Positions 46,952 through 60,356 of a DNA stretch of 64,000 nucleotides are shown in pieces. The position numbers and the translations under genes were made by a program. How positions within the stretch are numbered: position 1 is the first letter of the stretch; the number at the start of each line of letters is the position of its first letter. Below the pieces are notes generated by a model that worked only from the letters and a program-made list of their open reading frames with translations, ran no database searches and was not told where the DNA came from. Source of the DNA: Lophius americanus (Eukaryota > Chordata > Actinopteri > Lophiiformes > Lophiidae); the NCBI GenBank assembly GCA_037951165.1, contig JBBDHG010000003.1, positions 14,710,001-14,774,000 on the forward strand, in the 5' to 3' direction.

Positions 46952-47126
46952 AAGTTAATAGTTGCTGGGAGGTTGTGATGTTCAAAATAAATAGATTCCC
47001 AGCATGATAATCTTTTATAACTAAACTTGTTGTGATGTCTGTTCATTGTCAGTGAAGTGTATCACTCTCTGCAGGATCTTCCAGCTGCAGCACTCACTTC
47101 AGTTTCTGTTCAGTCTGACTGAGGGA

Positions 47127-47154
47127 GGTTTTTGTACGACGGTTTTTCACTGTG
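47127..47154 (-). other. V recombination signal, 12-bp spacer (cluster 3)
   Basis: Heptamer CACAGTG (47,154-47,148), 12-bp spacer, nonamer ACAAAAACC (47,135-47,127) on the minus strand. Confidence 0.95.
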
Positions 47155-47626
47155 TGAACACATACTGACTGTTGGGATAGTGAAAACTCTGACAGTAGTA
47201 AACTGCTGCATCTTCAGCCTGGACTCCACTGATGGTCAGAGTGAAGTCAGAGTTTGATCCACTGCCTGTAAAACGAGGTGGAATCCCTGCTACTCGCTGA
47301 TTATTGTAGTTAATGAAGAGTTTAGGAGATTCTCCATCTTTCTGCTGGTACCAGTATAAATTAGTTCCACCATAAACACTCTGACTGGTCCTACATGTGA
47401 TGGAGACGGAGCCTCCTGGAGCAGAACTCACTGCACCAGACTGGGTCACTGTGATCTGGCCTCTGGACTCTGAGGACACAGAGACAGAAACATGGAGCAG
47501 TGTTCTGGTTTAGAGCGCTTCATTCCAGAGGGACGGATGTTCAGAGGAGAGGAGCTGCATTCTCTGGACTTTACCTGTGAAGCAGCAGCAGAGGAGAGTC
47601 CAGATGAGGACGGAGATCACAGTCAT
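47155..47626 (-). CDS. IgL kappa-like variable gene V3 (leader + V exon)
   Basis: Leader exon 47,626-47,575 and V exon 47,471-47,155, with splice sites as in V1. CDR1 reads QSVYGGTNLYW and CDR2 NNQRVAGIPP; framework 3 has VQAEDA and CDR3 ends SQYVF. These are the most changed binding loops of the three, while the leader and intron are unchanged. Fold residues are intact and there is no internal stop. A functional germline V is likely. Confidence 0.93.
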
Positions 47627-47706
47627 GGTTCTGATGAGGAGGATTTCTGTGTCTTCTGTCGTGATGAAGGACGGCTGTCAGTCATCCAGTCTTCATCTCT
47701 CACCAC

Positions 47707-47752
47707 TATAAACTCTTCCAGATCACTGGAGCATGGTGCTGCTGATGCAAAG
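47707..47752 (-). promoter_or_regulatory. Putative V3 promoter
   Basis: Octamer-like ATGCAAAG at 47,745-47,752 (plus-strand reading) and TTTATA at 47,712-47,707 on the minus strand. Confidence 0.45.
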
Positions 47753-48110
47753 TGTCTCTCTATGGAAATGTTCTGACTGACTCCAACAGGGACTTGGATT
47801 ACTCTCATCATGCTCCTCATCAATGGATCCATCATTTTGATCACAGGGTTGATCAGGAATATTATCAAAAACTGTTTTAGTTGAGTTTGGCTTCATTCTT
47901 CCAGACAGACTCTCTTCAAATATCTGCTTTAATATTTTTTGTAGTTTATTCCTGCAGAAATTGATATTTATTAAAACAGAGTATCTGTCAGTTTTTACCT
48001 ATTATGGTTATCCTCACTTTTTGTATCAGTGGACAATATTTTGTTATCAGACTTTAATTTTGTTGCATGTGTTTGTGTCAAAGTCAGAGAGCCGTGTCTC
48101 CACAGTCAGA

Positions 48111-48149
48111 GGTTTTTGTACGGCGCCTCAGTGAGTTTGTATCACTGTG
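48111..48149 (+). other. J recombination signal, 23-bp spacer (cluster 3)
   Basis: Nonamer GGTTTTTGT (48,111-48,119), 23-bp spacer (48,120-48,142), heptamer CACTGTG (48,143-48,149). Confidence 0.95.
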
Positions 48150-48187
48150 GCTCACGTTCGGTGGAGGAACCAGAGTGGACGTTGGAC
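48150..48187 (+). CDS. IgL joining segment J3
   Basis: Encodes LTFGGGTRVDVG as J1 does; donor GTAAGT at 48,188. Confidence 0.95.
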
Positions 48188-49235
48188 GTAAGTTTCTGCT
48201 CTAATCCTGAAGACAATATTGTAAATTAATGTTTTAGATGTAGATTTTTGGATGTTGGAGTCGGATGAATAGATCTTATTTGAATTATTTTAGATTTCAT
48301 ATTTTTCTTTTATGATGGAGATGAACTCAGAGCAGCGTAACTTAACATTTCTGCACAATTATACCTAAAACGTACAGTTTAAATCTTATGATAAGATGTC
48401 ACATTTTATATATTCCTTTATTTAAGGAGTAAAATTTAAAGGTTTACATTTAGTGCAGTGTTTTGTGTCATGTTCAGTCAGTGGATAAATGAAATGATTT
48501 GGGTTTAATTTATTACAGGAGACAGAACAGCTCAGTTTAAATACATTAACTTCCTGTTTAATATTGAAAGGTGAACACATGAATACACAAATTATGTTTA
48601 TGTAAACATTCACCAGTAATTGATACGGTTGATGCAAACATTTCCTGAACTGAATTTTATATCTCAAATCAAAGTTTTGTCCATCTCTTTTATTTTTGAC
48701 TTTGTGAAAGTGACAGTTTGAAGTGGAGAAACGATGGAGGAGAAAAACTGTTTTACCAGATAAAGTTTTTATATTCTTCATTTTTGGGGCTCCAGATTGA
48801 ACCGAGTGAGGATGAAGATTTCTACATGTGTTTCTTGTTTTCTTGAAACGATTCCAGTCTTTCTGTCAGTTTTTCTCATGATGATTGAGATTCACCTGAA
48901 GATCATGTGATTGTTCATTTTCTCTCTTTGTGTTCATGTCCACTAAATCCTTTACAGTCATGCAGAGCTCAGGTTTGGATGATGCTGATGTTTGATTTCC
49001 AGCGTAGTTTGATATATTTCAGGTCCTTCTGTGTGATGGTTCTCTCTGTGCTGATGTTCACCAGAGGTTTCTATGAGGAAGTGAAACAATGTGTGACTGC
49101 TGGAGCAAAGAAAAACTTCTGACAGAAACTCTTTCAGGGACAGAATCAGCTTCACACAGGAAAGGTGTCCAGGTTTCTGATGCTTGATTGACAGCTGAGT
49201 GCTGCCCCTCCTCTAAGCTGATTGGTGTTTCCTAG
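48188..49235 (+). other. J3-C3 intron
   Basis: Same layout as in cluster 2. The invariant part is about 48,882-49,168; one substitution is seen just before it (CTTTCTGTC for CTTTCCGTC) and one after it (CAGCTGAG for CAGCTGTG). Confidence 0.6.
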
Positions 49236-49570
49236 GTGATGTCCATCCCACCCTGACGGTGCTGCCCCCCTCCTCTGAGGAGCTGCAGCAGGGGAAGGCC
49301 ACGCTCATTTGTCTGGCCAACAGGGGCTTCCCTTCAGACTGGAGTCTGTCCTGGAAGGTGGACTGCAGTAGCAGCGGCAGCACCTGCAGCTGGGAGGAGA
49401 GCAGGGGCCCCGGGGTGCTGGAGAAGGATGGCCACTACAGCTGGAGCAGCACCCTGAGGCTCCCTGCAGACCAGTGGAGCAAGGTGGGCTCTGTGACCTG
49501 TGAGGCCACACAGGGCTCCCAGACTCCACTCTCAGAGACGCTGTGGAGAGACCAGTGTTCCCAGTCCTGA
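49236..49570 (+). CDS. IgL constant exon C3
   Basis: Encodes the same residues as C1. I see a silent AGT for AGC Ser codon near 49,370. The acceptor TTTCCTAG, the split Arg codon with J3 and the terminal TGA are intact. It pairs with J3 after a 1.05-kb intron. Confidence 0.95.
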
Positions 49571-49743
49571 CCTGACTCACTGATACTGGTTTTACTCCAT
49601 TACTGTGTTTCTCATTACCAGCTTGAACATTAATGTTTTCTTGATTCTTGTTTCCTTCTTGTTTAAAAGTTCAGACCAGTAAAAACTTTCATCAATTCTC
49701 ACTGAGTTTTCTTTGTGCTTTTTATACATACAAGTGACATTGA

Positions 49744-50275
49744 CCATTATTATCATTATTACTGTTATTATTATCATTATTGTTATGATTGTTATTCATA
49801 TTAATATTATTATTAACATTATTATTGCTATCATTATCATTTTAATTAATATTATTATCATGAATGTAATTATTATCATTAATAAAGTAATGATTTCCAT
49901 TATTAAAATTATAATAATAATAAATATTAATATTATTATTATTATTATCATTTTTATTATTATCGTTAGTATTAATATCATTAGTATTAATATCATTATC
50001 ACTAGTATTAATATCATTATCATGAATGTAAATATTATCATTAATAAAAAAATTATTATCATTATCTAAATTATAATAATAATAAACATAATTATTAATA
50101 TTGTTATTGTTATTGATATCATTATCAAAATGATTATTGTCATGATTACAATAATTACAATTATTATTGTTATAATTCCAATAATTATAATTATTTTTGT
50201 TATTGGCTTTATTATTAAAATTATTATTGTTATTATTACAATTATTATAATTATTACTCTATAAATTTCATATTA
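49744..50275. repeat. Long ATT-rich tract after C3
   Basis: About 530 bp, with a locally repeated TTAGTATTAATATCA unit near 49,965-50,020. Confidence 0.9.
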
Positions 50276-50860
50276 GTTAAAGTCATAAGAAGAAGACATT
50301 TCGTAAAGTCGCAGTAAGAACATTTCTTAAAATTCTGTGTTTGGACCAATAGCAGATCAGCATTCATTAAATAGATCTAGTAGATCCCGCATTTCAGAGG
50401 AGAACAGTGACGTCTGTCCTCCTCGTCTCTCCACTTCACACAGACTCTTTCACCTTGCCTGCCGTTTAGGTACCTCTGTTGAGGCTTTATCTGAATTCAG
50501 ATATGAAATTGTTTCAAAAGAAGATAAAAAAAACTATTTTATAAATGACACTGAGATTTGGTGACGGTTTATTTCAACCAATTGTTCTTTTGATATTTTG
50601 AATTCCCTCTTACCTCTCAAAAACAGAGGAGGAGCAGCCTTCTCTGACGTGAGCTAACGCGCTAACAAACAGAGTGTGAAAAAGAACCCTGGATTACTCT
50701 CATCATGCTCTTCATCAGTGGATCACTGACTTCATCACAGGATTAATAGGAATATTATAAAACATGCTACAGATGAGTTTGTCTCCATTCCTCAAGACGT
50801 ATCTTCTCTTTAAATATCTGCATTCTGAGTTTTGGAGAGATGAACAAAGATTTTAACACA
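50276..50860. other. Conserved spacer after C3
   Basis: Copy of 11,747-12,330 and 27,357-27,938. No gene. Confidence 0.45.
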
Positions 50861-50861
50861 C

Positions 50862-50889
50862 TTACACACACACACGGGCTCACACACAT

Positions 50890-50952
<63 letters not shown>
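50862..50952. repeat. CA microsatellite
   Basis: CA run with the same left edge (CACACGGGCTCACA) as copy B and the same right side (ACATGTAACACA) as copy A. Confidence 0.95.
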
Positions 50953-50953
<1 letters not shown>

Positions 50954-50999
50954 GATAAACACCCACGCACACACATACACATGTAACACACATATTTAA

Positions 51000-51880
51000 T
51001 AAAAGTTCCCAACACTTGAAACATTTAAGGGGGGTTAATTAAAATGACCTTTAACCTCTGTTCTTCACAGCATAACCCTAAACTTTGAAATGATCAATAG
51101 AAAAATAAAAAAGTGGAGCGTAGGGTTTAAACCCCCTGACAAAAACATTCCTCAAGGGACGCTCCAACAAAACTGCATCCAAACAGGCAGGAATCCTATG
51201 ACAGGGTAAAGTGTTGCTACTTGTGGCAGTGCATTTGGATTATTCTCTACGTAACATTTTACAGTCACTTCCATCAATCACAGATTACAAAGCCCTGAAC
51301 ACCACTTCAAGCTCAAACTCCTGCCATTTCATTAATTAGTAATACGGTTAGTTTAAACCTGGACAATTATATCCCACCACCTTAGTTTTCTCATAGTTGT
51401 GTTCAGATTCCAGGGATGACGTTCTGTATTAATCTTTACATCCATGCCGTCTGTTCATGTTAGTCTTTTTCTTTGGATTCTGCATGAAATGTTTACAGCA
51501 GATCGTCGTCTTCCTCTTGTAATACATCTATGTCCATGCAATGAAATGGTAACTTGTAGAGGGACACACTTTGGTACATTTGTAATAAATATAATGTTTA
51601 AAATACGTCCTTCTGAAGTGATATGGCCAGGTGTGTTAACACTGAACCGCTGATTATAATTCAAAATGTCAAAATGTCCATTTATGAGTCAAAACCACAA
51701 ATGTGCTCAGTTTAAAGGAGTTCAATGAACCTGAGCTCGGGTTCACAGTCTTGTGTACTGCAGGTGGGATTACTCATGTAATCCGTGTTTAACAAGCTGC
51801 ACCTTCTTTAAAAGTCTGTGGACATCCAACTCCATCGACACTTTCCACAGAAATTTGGGGTAGTTCAGGTTTCAACTGTA
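51000..51880. other. Anonymous sequence flanking a hAT element (C)
   Basis: Nearly identical to 12,680-13,570. No gene recognised. Confidence 0.4.
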
Positions 51881-51883
51881 GAT

Positions 51884-52510
51884 CAGGGGTCGGGAACCGA
51901 TGGCGACATGTGACTCGTAGACAATTTTGAGCTGATATTTTTTAATAAGTTATAAATACTTATACTGTGTCTCTTTAAACAAAAACTTTTAATTTTTCAA
52001 ATAATATTCAAAATATAAAATATTCTGATATATTTCAATTTGTCGACACCAAATCTCAATTTTCATTGGATAATGCGGTACGACACGGGTCGTTGTAAGG
52101 TCAAGAAATAAACTTCCCTCCTTTTCGCCAGATAACCCGCTAGTTTATCTGCATCGAACCCTTGAGACGGAAAAGATGTTTAAAATAAAATAAAAAGATG
52201 ATGATTATCGTTCGCTCAAGGCCGAGTGGACAGAGCAGGATCTAAGTCTAATATGTAACAGATTAATTACTTCTGGAATAAAGACAGGATAATGGATCAG
52301 ATAAAAGACAGGCCTCTGTCAGCAAAAACTGTTCAGGATCGTACCATCACTACGGCAAATCAGGTGGAGGAAACACAAATTAAGGACATGAACACAGGGA
52401 CATACTTTTCTCTCACTTCAGATGAGTCAACAGATATTAGCCATTTATCTCAGTTTAGTATAATTGTGAGGTATGCTGCAGGTGACACTGCTTGAGGAAA
52501 GTTTAGCTGT
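51884..52510 (+). pseudogene. hAT-type transposase relic (C), internally deleted
   Basis: Starts with the CAGGGGTCGG terminal repeat as at 13,572. It lacks about 270 bp present in A but continues further, with RPLSAKTVQDRTIT and FSLTSDESTDISHLSQFSI, the region of the first catalytic Asp in hAT proteins. It ends in a stop after RYAAGDTA. Confidence 0.7.
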
Positions 52511-52969
52511 TTTGCCAATGAAAGGGTCAACAAGACGGATTGGATCGAATCATGAATTCGTGTTACTTTCATGGTAGGTGTGATTTATTATTAGATATTA
52601 TTTTTAATTAATCAGCTGATTACCAGTAAAACAAAAGAAGGATCGATCGCAGTGAGTAAATGTATCCATATAGATGAGATGAAGTGTGAAGTCATAGAAT
52701 CCATGTGTGAAGGACGATCAATGGAACTGCATGTGGATAAAATGGAAACGTTTTGATGCCTGTCAAAATAAAAGGAACACGCCTGGAGAAATATGTTGAG
52801 ATGCATTAAAGTGCTGATGGAAACGCTTCAAAAGGAAAGAAAGTCATTCTTGAATTGTTATTCTAAGGATTAAAAAACGTGATGATGGTTGATGAGGGTG
52901 ACAAAATGGAAAATGAGCTGAAGACTCTCAGTGCATCTCTCAGAGGGAAGTTGGGCGCTTGCACTAGCA
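52510..52969. other. Unassigned interval between two hAT relics
   Basis: May be the decayed remainder of the left hAT element. No frame is convincing. Confidence 0.35.
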
Positions 52970-55700
52970 CAGGGGTCGGCAACCCAAAATGTTGAAAGAA
53001 CCATATTGGACCAAAAGAACAAAAAACAAATCTGTCTGGAGCCTCAAAAAGTTAAAAGCCGTATAAAAGCCTTATAATGAAGGCAACACATGCCATAAGT
53101 GTCTATATTAGCTATATTAGCCTACTATCAAAATGATAAGTAGGCTATAAATACATAATGAGCTTACATGATTAAACGTTTATTTTACGTGCAGCGCGTC
53201 CTGGAGAGAATGACGCACCACGTGACTACTCTGCTGTACGATGGTGCTTTAAGTTTAACTTCCATTATAATATTAATGTATTATGTTCCGTTGCATTGAT
53301 GAAATTATAGAAATACAATACAGAAATCAGATTTTTGATGTCATTTTTATTTTAGGATTCGAAAAAACATCAACAAAATGTGTAACGTTCATAATAGGCC
53401 TCCTGTGATTTCAGACCTCCCCATGGAAATAAGATGCAGTCCTTTTCAATCCTCAATAATACAATACAATCCTCTTTCCCCCTTATCTGGGCAACAGACA
53501 GAGTGCAATAAAACAGCAGCCTTTTGAAAAGGTAAAGTATATAAAATTAAAATAACACAGTTTAAGTTTGATTTCTGTGCATTATCCTCTTCTCTTTAGT
53601 TTTCTGCAAATGTGCACGGGTAAAATGCAGCAGCACCCTCTTCTCTTTTGACACGCACAACACAATGCAGCCATCCTCGGACCTGAGCAACAAAACACAA
53701 TAATATCCTTATGTGTCATTCCAAATATATACTGACAAAAATCAGAAATCACTTTATAAAAACAGCCACTTTGTTACTAAATATGTGCCTATGACAGGAT
53801 TGTGTTCTTACCCGTTTAATGTGACTTCTGTTTTCGCACATCACTGGACAACTTCTCAACATCGGGCATGTAAGATGTAACTTTAATCTTCATGCAGGAC
53901 TGCAAGCTCTCATCTGTGAGGCGGGTGCGGTATTTGGATTTTATGTAGTTCATGTTTGAGAATATCTGCTCGCACAGGTGTGTTGATCCAGAGATGGATA
54001 ATACTCCAAATGCATATTTCTTCATGTTCCTATAACTGTCAGGAAGAGCATTCCATGTTTCAAACACAAGTTTCTCGGGTGTTGGGAGGCTTTCAACTTT
54101 GCTCCATTTGTGGCTTTGGGCAAGCTGGGCTTTCTGGCGAGTGACGTCTTCAAGCTCGGCTCTCAGACTTTTGAATTTGTACATCAATAAATCTTTGTCA
54201 GCTATATCAGCCATTTCCAATCTCAAGGTCAGCTTGATTTACTCCTGGGAATGTGTTCAACAAGGACGGGTCAATCTCCAGGGGTGTGACGGAGAAAGAT
54301 AGTATCATTTTTTCCTTTCGGAACTCGCTAAATCTGCTCCCAAATGCAGTTTGCATATCAACGATCGCACCTTGTAAATAATCACCGTTGAGTGTCTGAT
54401 CGTGATGGGCTTCTTTGAACTCTCAGGGAGGGGAAGTGAGGGAGCGTGCCTCGCTGTACATCTCTGGCGAATACAGTCAGCTTGCGCTCGAATGACCAAA
54501 CAGCTTCCAGCATTTGCAGTGCAGTGTTTCCCCTGGAGACTTTGATTCAGCATGTTTAGGTGACTTGTCATATCCACCATAAAGAGCAGTTTTTCCAGCC
54601 ACTCGGTATCTTCCAGTTGCAGGTAGTTCAGGTTTATGCTTTTCAGGAATGTTTTCACATGTTCTAAACAAGCAACAAAGCGACGCAACACCTCACCCCT
54701 GGACAGCCATCGGACTTTGTTGTGTAGCAGAGATCGGAATATTCGCTGTCAACTTCATCTTGCAATGCACGGAACTGACGGTGGTTTAATGCTTTTGCAA
54801 TTATCTTGTTCAGCCACTGAAAGCAGGTGGTTGGTGTTTATTCCATTGTCATTTAAACACTTCAGCAAAGCCTCACATATGTCCTCCCCGCGTGTTTGGC
54901 CTTTCAGTGGTATTAATGCGATCATTTCTTCTTGCGGCCCATCAGAGTTCACATACCTGCATAACAGCGCTGCCTGTTCAATATCGATCACATCACATGA
55001 CTCATCGCAGGCAATTGAGTATGCTGGAGTTGAATTAATGTCCTTGATTTGCTGATTGGTGATGTTGCCTGCCATTTTAATGGCCCTTTCCGTCACTGTC
55101 TTTGTGGAGAGAGGCATGTCTTTAATTTTATGTATTATCTCGGTTTTGTTTATTGAAGTCTGAAAATAGGTGCTCTGATATTTTAATGAATGAATCCTTC
55201 ATGTATTCACCATCTGTGAACGGTTTTCCACGCTTTATTATCTCCCAGGTTGCAACAAAACTAGCAGCAGTAGTGGAGTTTGGAGATGTAATCCACTTCT
55301 TAAATCTATCTTTGCGCTCCTCTAATTTTTCCAGGAATAAAGCAATCGCACTTTTTCTCTCACTCCCACCTGGGTACTCGGCTCCAAATGTAGCATGCCT
55401 CCCCTTGAAATGTCTTTCCACGTTACTCTTTTTGTTATTTGACAACTTCCCATTACAAAGCAAACATGCAGGCAATCCTTCCGCATTGGCAATGAAAGCA
55501 AATGATTCGGTCCAAGAACTGTGGAATCCTCTGTTCTCCTCAGCTATCTTTCTCCTTTTCCCTTTGGGATCCATGGCCCATGACACACCCGCCGGTTTGT
55601 TTGCAACAGCCACCTGTCTGGCACTACGCCGAGCTGAAAGAAACGTGTGTCGCAGGCTATGACTTAATCTTTGTTGACAGAAATGCCTGTTGAACCTCAT
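52970..55700 (-). pseudogene. hAT-type transposase relic with terminal repeat (R2)
   Basis: The left end starts CAGGGGTCGGC at 52,970 and is the 3' end of the element. Coding pieces match R1: C-terminal dimerisation motif (54,226-53,816), central part (54,691-54,305), IACDESCDV segment (55,117-54,755), and a longer BED-finger N-terminal piece (55,727-55,128) that in R1 is broken. The right terminal repeat is not visible; BEL/Pao sequence begins there. Confidence 0.82.
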
Positions 55701-57166
55701 GACAGTATTTCCAATGTGTGTAAACAATCCAAAAATTCAGAATGTTCAAGGACAGGACAATCAACAGCTTCTTCATCACTTTCTTCAGTTCGTATTAAGA
55801 TAGCCACAGAGAAAGCTGCACTACAAGCACGTTTGTCCAAATTAGAAGAAAAACATGCTGTGGACATGGAAAAAAGCAGATTACAGGCCAAATTGGACAA
55901 AATGGAAATAGAGGCATATATTGCCGCATCTGATGCCAAATGAAAGATTCTGAATATTTTTTTCAAAAGCCGTGAAGGTCAACCTCAACCTGCTATACAA
56001 GAATAGCTGGTATGAATGAATAACTGGGCAGTTATATTCAAGCTCAAAATGTTTGCATGAATGTGGATGGATCAGAACCCTCCCCTATTAGTTACACGGA
56101 ATCCGTATTCGGCATCTCAGTTGAACATCTGGAAAACCTTCTTGTACACCAGAGCCACCATGATTTTTCTGATAAAAAGTATAAGGGAAAACCTCAAATG
56201 TCACTATAGGACCTCAAATGTATGCAGATGGCATTGAGTGCAGTTACAATAAAAGATAATCACTATTACTTACCTCTTCCAGTTTGTAATAGTGATGTCA
56301 TCATGAACAACGACTATCATATAGCTGAACAAAGAGCACATCACCTTGAGTGGAAATTTAAGAAAGACGCAGCTTATGCAGAAGAATACAAGGCTTTCAT
56401 CAAAGAGGTTATTGCTAAAGGCTACGCAGAAAAAGTGCCATCAGAAGACTTTAAACCAAATAAGGGCAAGGTGTGGTACATACCCCACCATGGAGTGTAT
56501 CATAAGCAGAGAAGAATAATAAGAGTAGTGTGTGATTGTGCATCTTCATACAAAGGAACATCACTCAACAATGAACTTCTACAAGGACCTGATTTAGCCA
56601 TCTCGATTCTTGGTGTTCCACTGAGGTTCCGCCAAGATCAAGTTGCCATCATGGATGACATTGAGGGGATGTTCCATCAAGTTTGTGTTTTTGAAGAAAA
56701 CTCAAACCTGCTGAGATTTCTGTGGTGACCAGAAGGTGATACAAGCCCAAATTTACAACAATACAGAATGAAAGTTCATCTGTTTGGTGCCATATCCTCA
56801 CCAAGTTGTGCCAATTTTGCTCTGCAGAAAACAGCAGAAGATAATAGGGACACATTTGATGTAGTGGCGGTTGACACAAATAAATCCAACTTGTTTGTGG
56901 ATGATTGCTTAAAGTCTGTAGCAACAAAAAAACAGGTGCTGAAGCTCATCAAGAATCTCAGTGATCTATGTGCAAAAGGAGGATTCAAACTAACAAAATG
57001 GGTTAGCAACAGTCGTGCTGTTCTGGCGGCTATACCAGCTGATCACAAAGCCAAACAGTTAAAAGAACTAGATTTGGACAGAGAAAAACTTCCTGTGGAA
57101 GGGATTCTAAGCTCTGCTTCCTGGTATTTTCTGTATTGCTTTCGAAGGTCTACACTATTAATATGA
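55671..57166 (+). pseudogene. BEL/Pao LTR retrotransposon relic (R2)
   Basis: Longer open stretches than R1: 56,222-56,728 covers VWYIPHHGVYHK, VVCDCASSYKGTSLNNELL, LGVPLRFRQ and DIEGMFHQ, ending in a TGA at 56,726 that R1 shares. 56,768-57,166 continues in the same frame with FGAISSPSCANFALQ and LFVDDCLKSV, where VDD is the RT active-site motif. No LTR or integrase found. Confidence 0.82.
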
Positions 57167-57577
57167 AATACGTCAGCAAACCTTAAATGGAGGTTCTAAG
57201 TGCTGACACACACAGAGCTACAACATGAACACCAGTTAGTGGTTCTAATGTTGTGGTTTATTGTTGTATATTCTACACAGCCTGGAAACTGATGGAATTC
57301 CCAAAATGTGCATCCGTGTCCCATAATAACTGATCGATTTCACTTTACTCCGTCCGTGTTTACTGAGAGGGAACGAGGTGGACCAGAATGAGATTCAAGC
57401 CCATGTGGGTGTGTTGATTTGAAGTCCTGTCCACAGATGAAGGAAGGAACCTACATCCAGTTTAGAGTCTGGGTGTCCTATTATCCATGCAGCAACGTCA
57501 AAGGAGAAATTTCATGTGTTGTCACGTGTGATTCATTTTGATGACTGAGGCAGAAGATCAGACCGCCATCAATATGA
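57167..57577. other. Unassigned sequence in R2
   Basis: Copy of 31,463-31,873; function unknown. Confidence 0.3.
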
Positions 57578-58040
57578 ATGCCACTCATTTACCAACCAGG
57601 TCCTGACATCACTGTCGATGAGCGTCTTGTTGCTTTTAGGGGACGTTGCCCATTTATCAACGAAACAGCTCTGCTTAAAGTCAGGAATGGAATCCTGATG
57701 GCAGCAGATGCCGGCTCACCTTCCCTCCTGATTCTCCTTGATTTGATTGTTGCCTTCAGCACTGTTGACCTTGGAATACTCCTACACCAGCAACACCACA
57801 ACATTGGACTCACCGACAGCGCCTTGAACTGGTTTCAATCCTACGTCACTGACAGAACAGAATACATTTCCAGGTCCCGGACACACTGTCACCTGTGGGT
57901 CCCCCAGGGATCAGTCCTTGGCCCCATTCTCTTCATACTGTACATGCTCCACCTTGGCCATGTCATCAGGTGATATGGACTCTCATTTCATTGCTACGCC
58001 GATGACTACATGAAAATTCACACATGTTCCTCTGCAGCTT
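57578..58040 (+). pseudogene. piggyBac-LINE reverse transcriptase chimera (R2)
   Basis: Same in-frame fusion as at 31,874 (PDITVDERLVAFRGRCPF, then ETALLKVRNGIL and VPQGSVLGPILFILY). It ends at the same stop (57,971). Confidence 0.7.
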
Positions 58041-58239
58041 CTCCATCTTCATCATCAACATCATCATCTCCCCTGTCAACACCCAGCGCCTAGATAGGTA
58101 AGGGTGTGGATGAAACTTAACTTTCTCCAGTTGAACAGCTCTAAAACCAGACCAATTTTAATTGGCACTCCACATCAGATCAAGTCATCCTCTATAACCA
58201 GCATTACCTTCTCTGGTCGGGAAAAACAAACGGTCTGAC

Positions 58240-60356
58240 TCTCACTTCCTGCGGTAAGCATAGGTCATTTCTTGTTATTTGCGCTCGATAGCTGTTTTAC
58301 ACTCTGCTGCTTGGATCAATAGTCTCATTTGCGAAGATTATAATTGTAATTACCCTTTTATCAAGGGTAATTACACTAATGCACTTATCTACAAGCTTAT
58401 ATTCAGACTTTTCTGCTAAATCTGCGCTTCGTTTTCGAAACACCTAGCCATTAGCTGCTAATTCTCAAAAGATAGATATGGCTTCCCTCTGTCCTTCTCC
58501 TGCTCTCTCTTGCTCTGTGTGTCCTATGTTTAGCTACTCCTCTGCCTCCTTTAGCTCTAGTTATACATGCAATAAGTGTAATTTATTGTTGCCCTGGAGG
58601 CGAGGCTCACTGAATTGGAGACGCGGCTCCGCACCATGGAAAATAACCCCATAAACTGCTGAAGCTAGCCAGCCCCCTGTAGCCGCTGTGGACACACCGG
58701 ACTTTGCTCCTCCTAGCCGCCCCCTACAGCTCCTGAGCAGCCGGGAAAACATGGAGCCTGGGTGACTGTGTGAAGAATGTATAGCCCGAAACACCAGCCC
58801 ACAGTTCACCAGCAGCCTGTTCATGTTTCAAACAGATATTCTCCACTTAACAAAATACCTGGTGAGAAAATAACTCTGATCATTGTCAGTTCTATTTTAC
58901 GGAACGTGAATTAGCGACACCAGGGACCATAGTGAAATGCATTCCTGGGGCCAGATCGGGCCTCCTTTAGAGTCACCCAGCCCAAAACCCATAGAGACTG
59001 TGTCTGTCCCTCGACCACCTACAATATTCAAGTCAGATTACAAAAATTAAAAATAAAATTAATTGTGGAATCCTTAAAATTAGATCTCTAACATCTGAAC
59101 CAGTTTCAGTAAATTATCTTATTTTAGATCATCATATTAATTTATTCTGTCTGACGGAGACCTGGCTGTGTGAGGAGGAATATTTTAGTTTAAATGAATC
59201 TAGCCCCGCTACTCATACTAATACTCACATAACCAGAAGCACCGGTCGGGGAGGTGGAGTTGCAGCCATATTTAACTCCAGTTTACCATCAAATCCTAAA
59301 CCCAAACCTGACTGTAACTCATTTGAAGCCTTATTCTCAGTCTTACAAACCCAACCTGGAAGCATCAGCCGCCAATCTTATGTGTCATATTGTATCGGGC
59401 TCCTGGCCCATACTCCGAATTTTTAAATGAGTTCTCTGATTCTCTATCAAACCTAGTCCTTAAGACAGATAAAATAATCATACTAGGTGACTTTAACAAT
59501 CACATAGATGAAGACAGAGATAGTCGCGGTGCCGCGTTTAACTTAATATTAGACTGTGTTGGTTTCAGTCAGCGTGTTTATGAGCCCACTCACTGTTTTA
59601 ATCACACCCTGGATTTAGTCCTGACTTACGGCATTGATAGTTCATCCACAGAATCCTCTGCTATCGGACCACTGTTTGATAACTTTTGAATTTGCAATGC
59701 TAAGTCACTCGAAAATAAACAAATCACTCTACGCGCTAGAAATATATCTGAAGAAGTTGTAGCAAAATTTAAAAAAGCTATTCCATCAGCCCTGTCTCGA
59801 CTTTAATGAATCTGAGGTTAGTCCCGTGTAACTTGATTGTTTCGTTGATAGGGCTGCAACTCACTGAGATTAACTCTGGACTCTATCGCCTCCCTAAAAT
59901 AGAAGAGTGTGAAACAGAGGAGAGCTAAACTTGTTGAGTTCCGATTAACCTGGCAAGACAGCATTAAAAATTTAGGAGAGCCATCGGCAGCACCAGAGCA
60001 GCCTATTACTCTGACCTGATAGAGGAAAATAAAAACAACTCCAGGTTTTTGTTCAGCACTGTAGCCAGGCTGAATGAGAGTCAGAGTTCTATTGAGCCTG
60101 CATTCCTAAAACCCTTAGTAACGATGACTTCATGAGTTTCTTTAATGAGAAAATTTCAAGTATTAGGGACAAGATCCATAACCTCCTGTCTACAATTGGC
60201 TCAAGTTTACACCCCAGGACTATGTGCTTAGAAATAACAGATAGACCTGGAGCAGATCTAGACCGCTTCAGTCCTATTGATCTAAAACAATTAACTTCCC
60301 TTATTTCTTATCCAAAACAACAACCAGTCTCCTAGTCCCAATCCCAACTAGTCTAC
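58240..60356 (+). mobile_element. CR1/L2-like LINE, ORF1 remnant and 5' half (R2)
   Basis: 58,500-58,660 has a Cys-pair pattern (SCSVC, then YTCNKC) followed by a coiled-coil-like LEARLTELETRL, as in ORF1 of fish L2-type LINEs. The endonuclease part follows (NIRSL-like start near 59,075, LTETWLCEE, GRGGGVA at 59,245, ILGDFNNHIDEDRD at 59,480). Stops and frameshifts are frequent. It runs to the piggyBac junction at 60,357. Confidence 0.8.

Larger units (their letters stand above)
39200..52510. repeat. Segmental duplication copy C carrying IgL cluster 3
   Basis: 39,682-43,690 matches copy A from base 1, and 43,690-50,860 matches A and B. Copy C differs by about 450 bp more sequence at 40,709-41,155, by a replaced segment at about 44,585-45,260 (inverted GGTAATA element in place of the unknown exons), and by loss of about 300 bp at 46,060. 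39,200-39,600 is repeated again at 63,494-63,930. Confidence 0.8.
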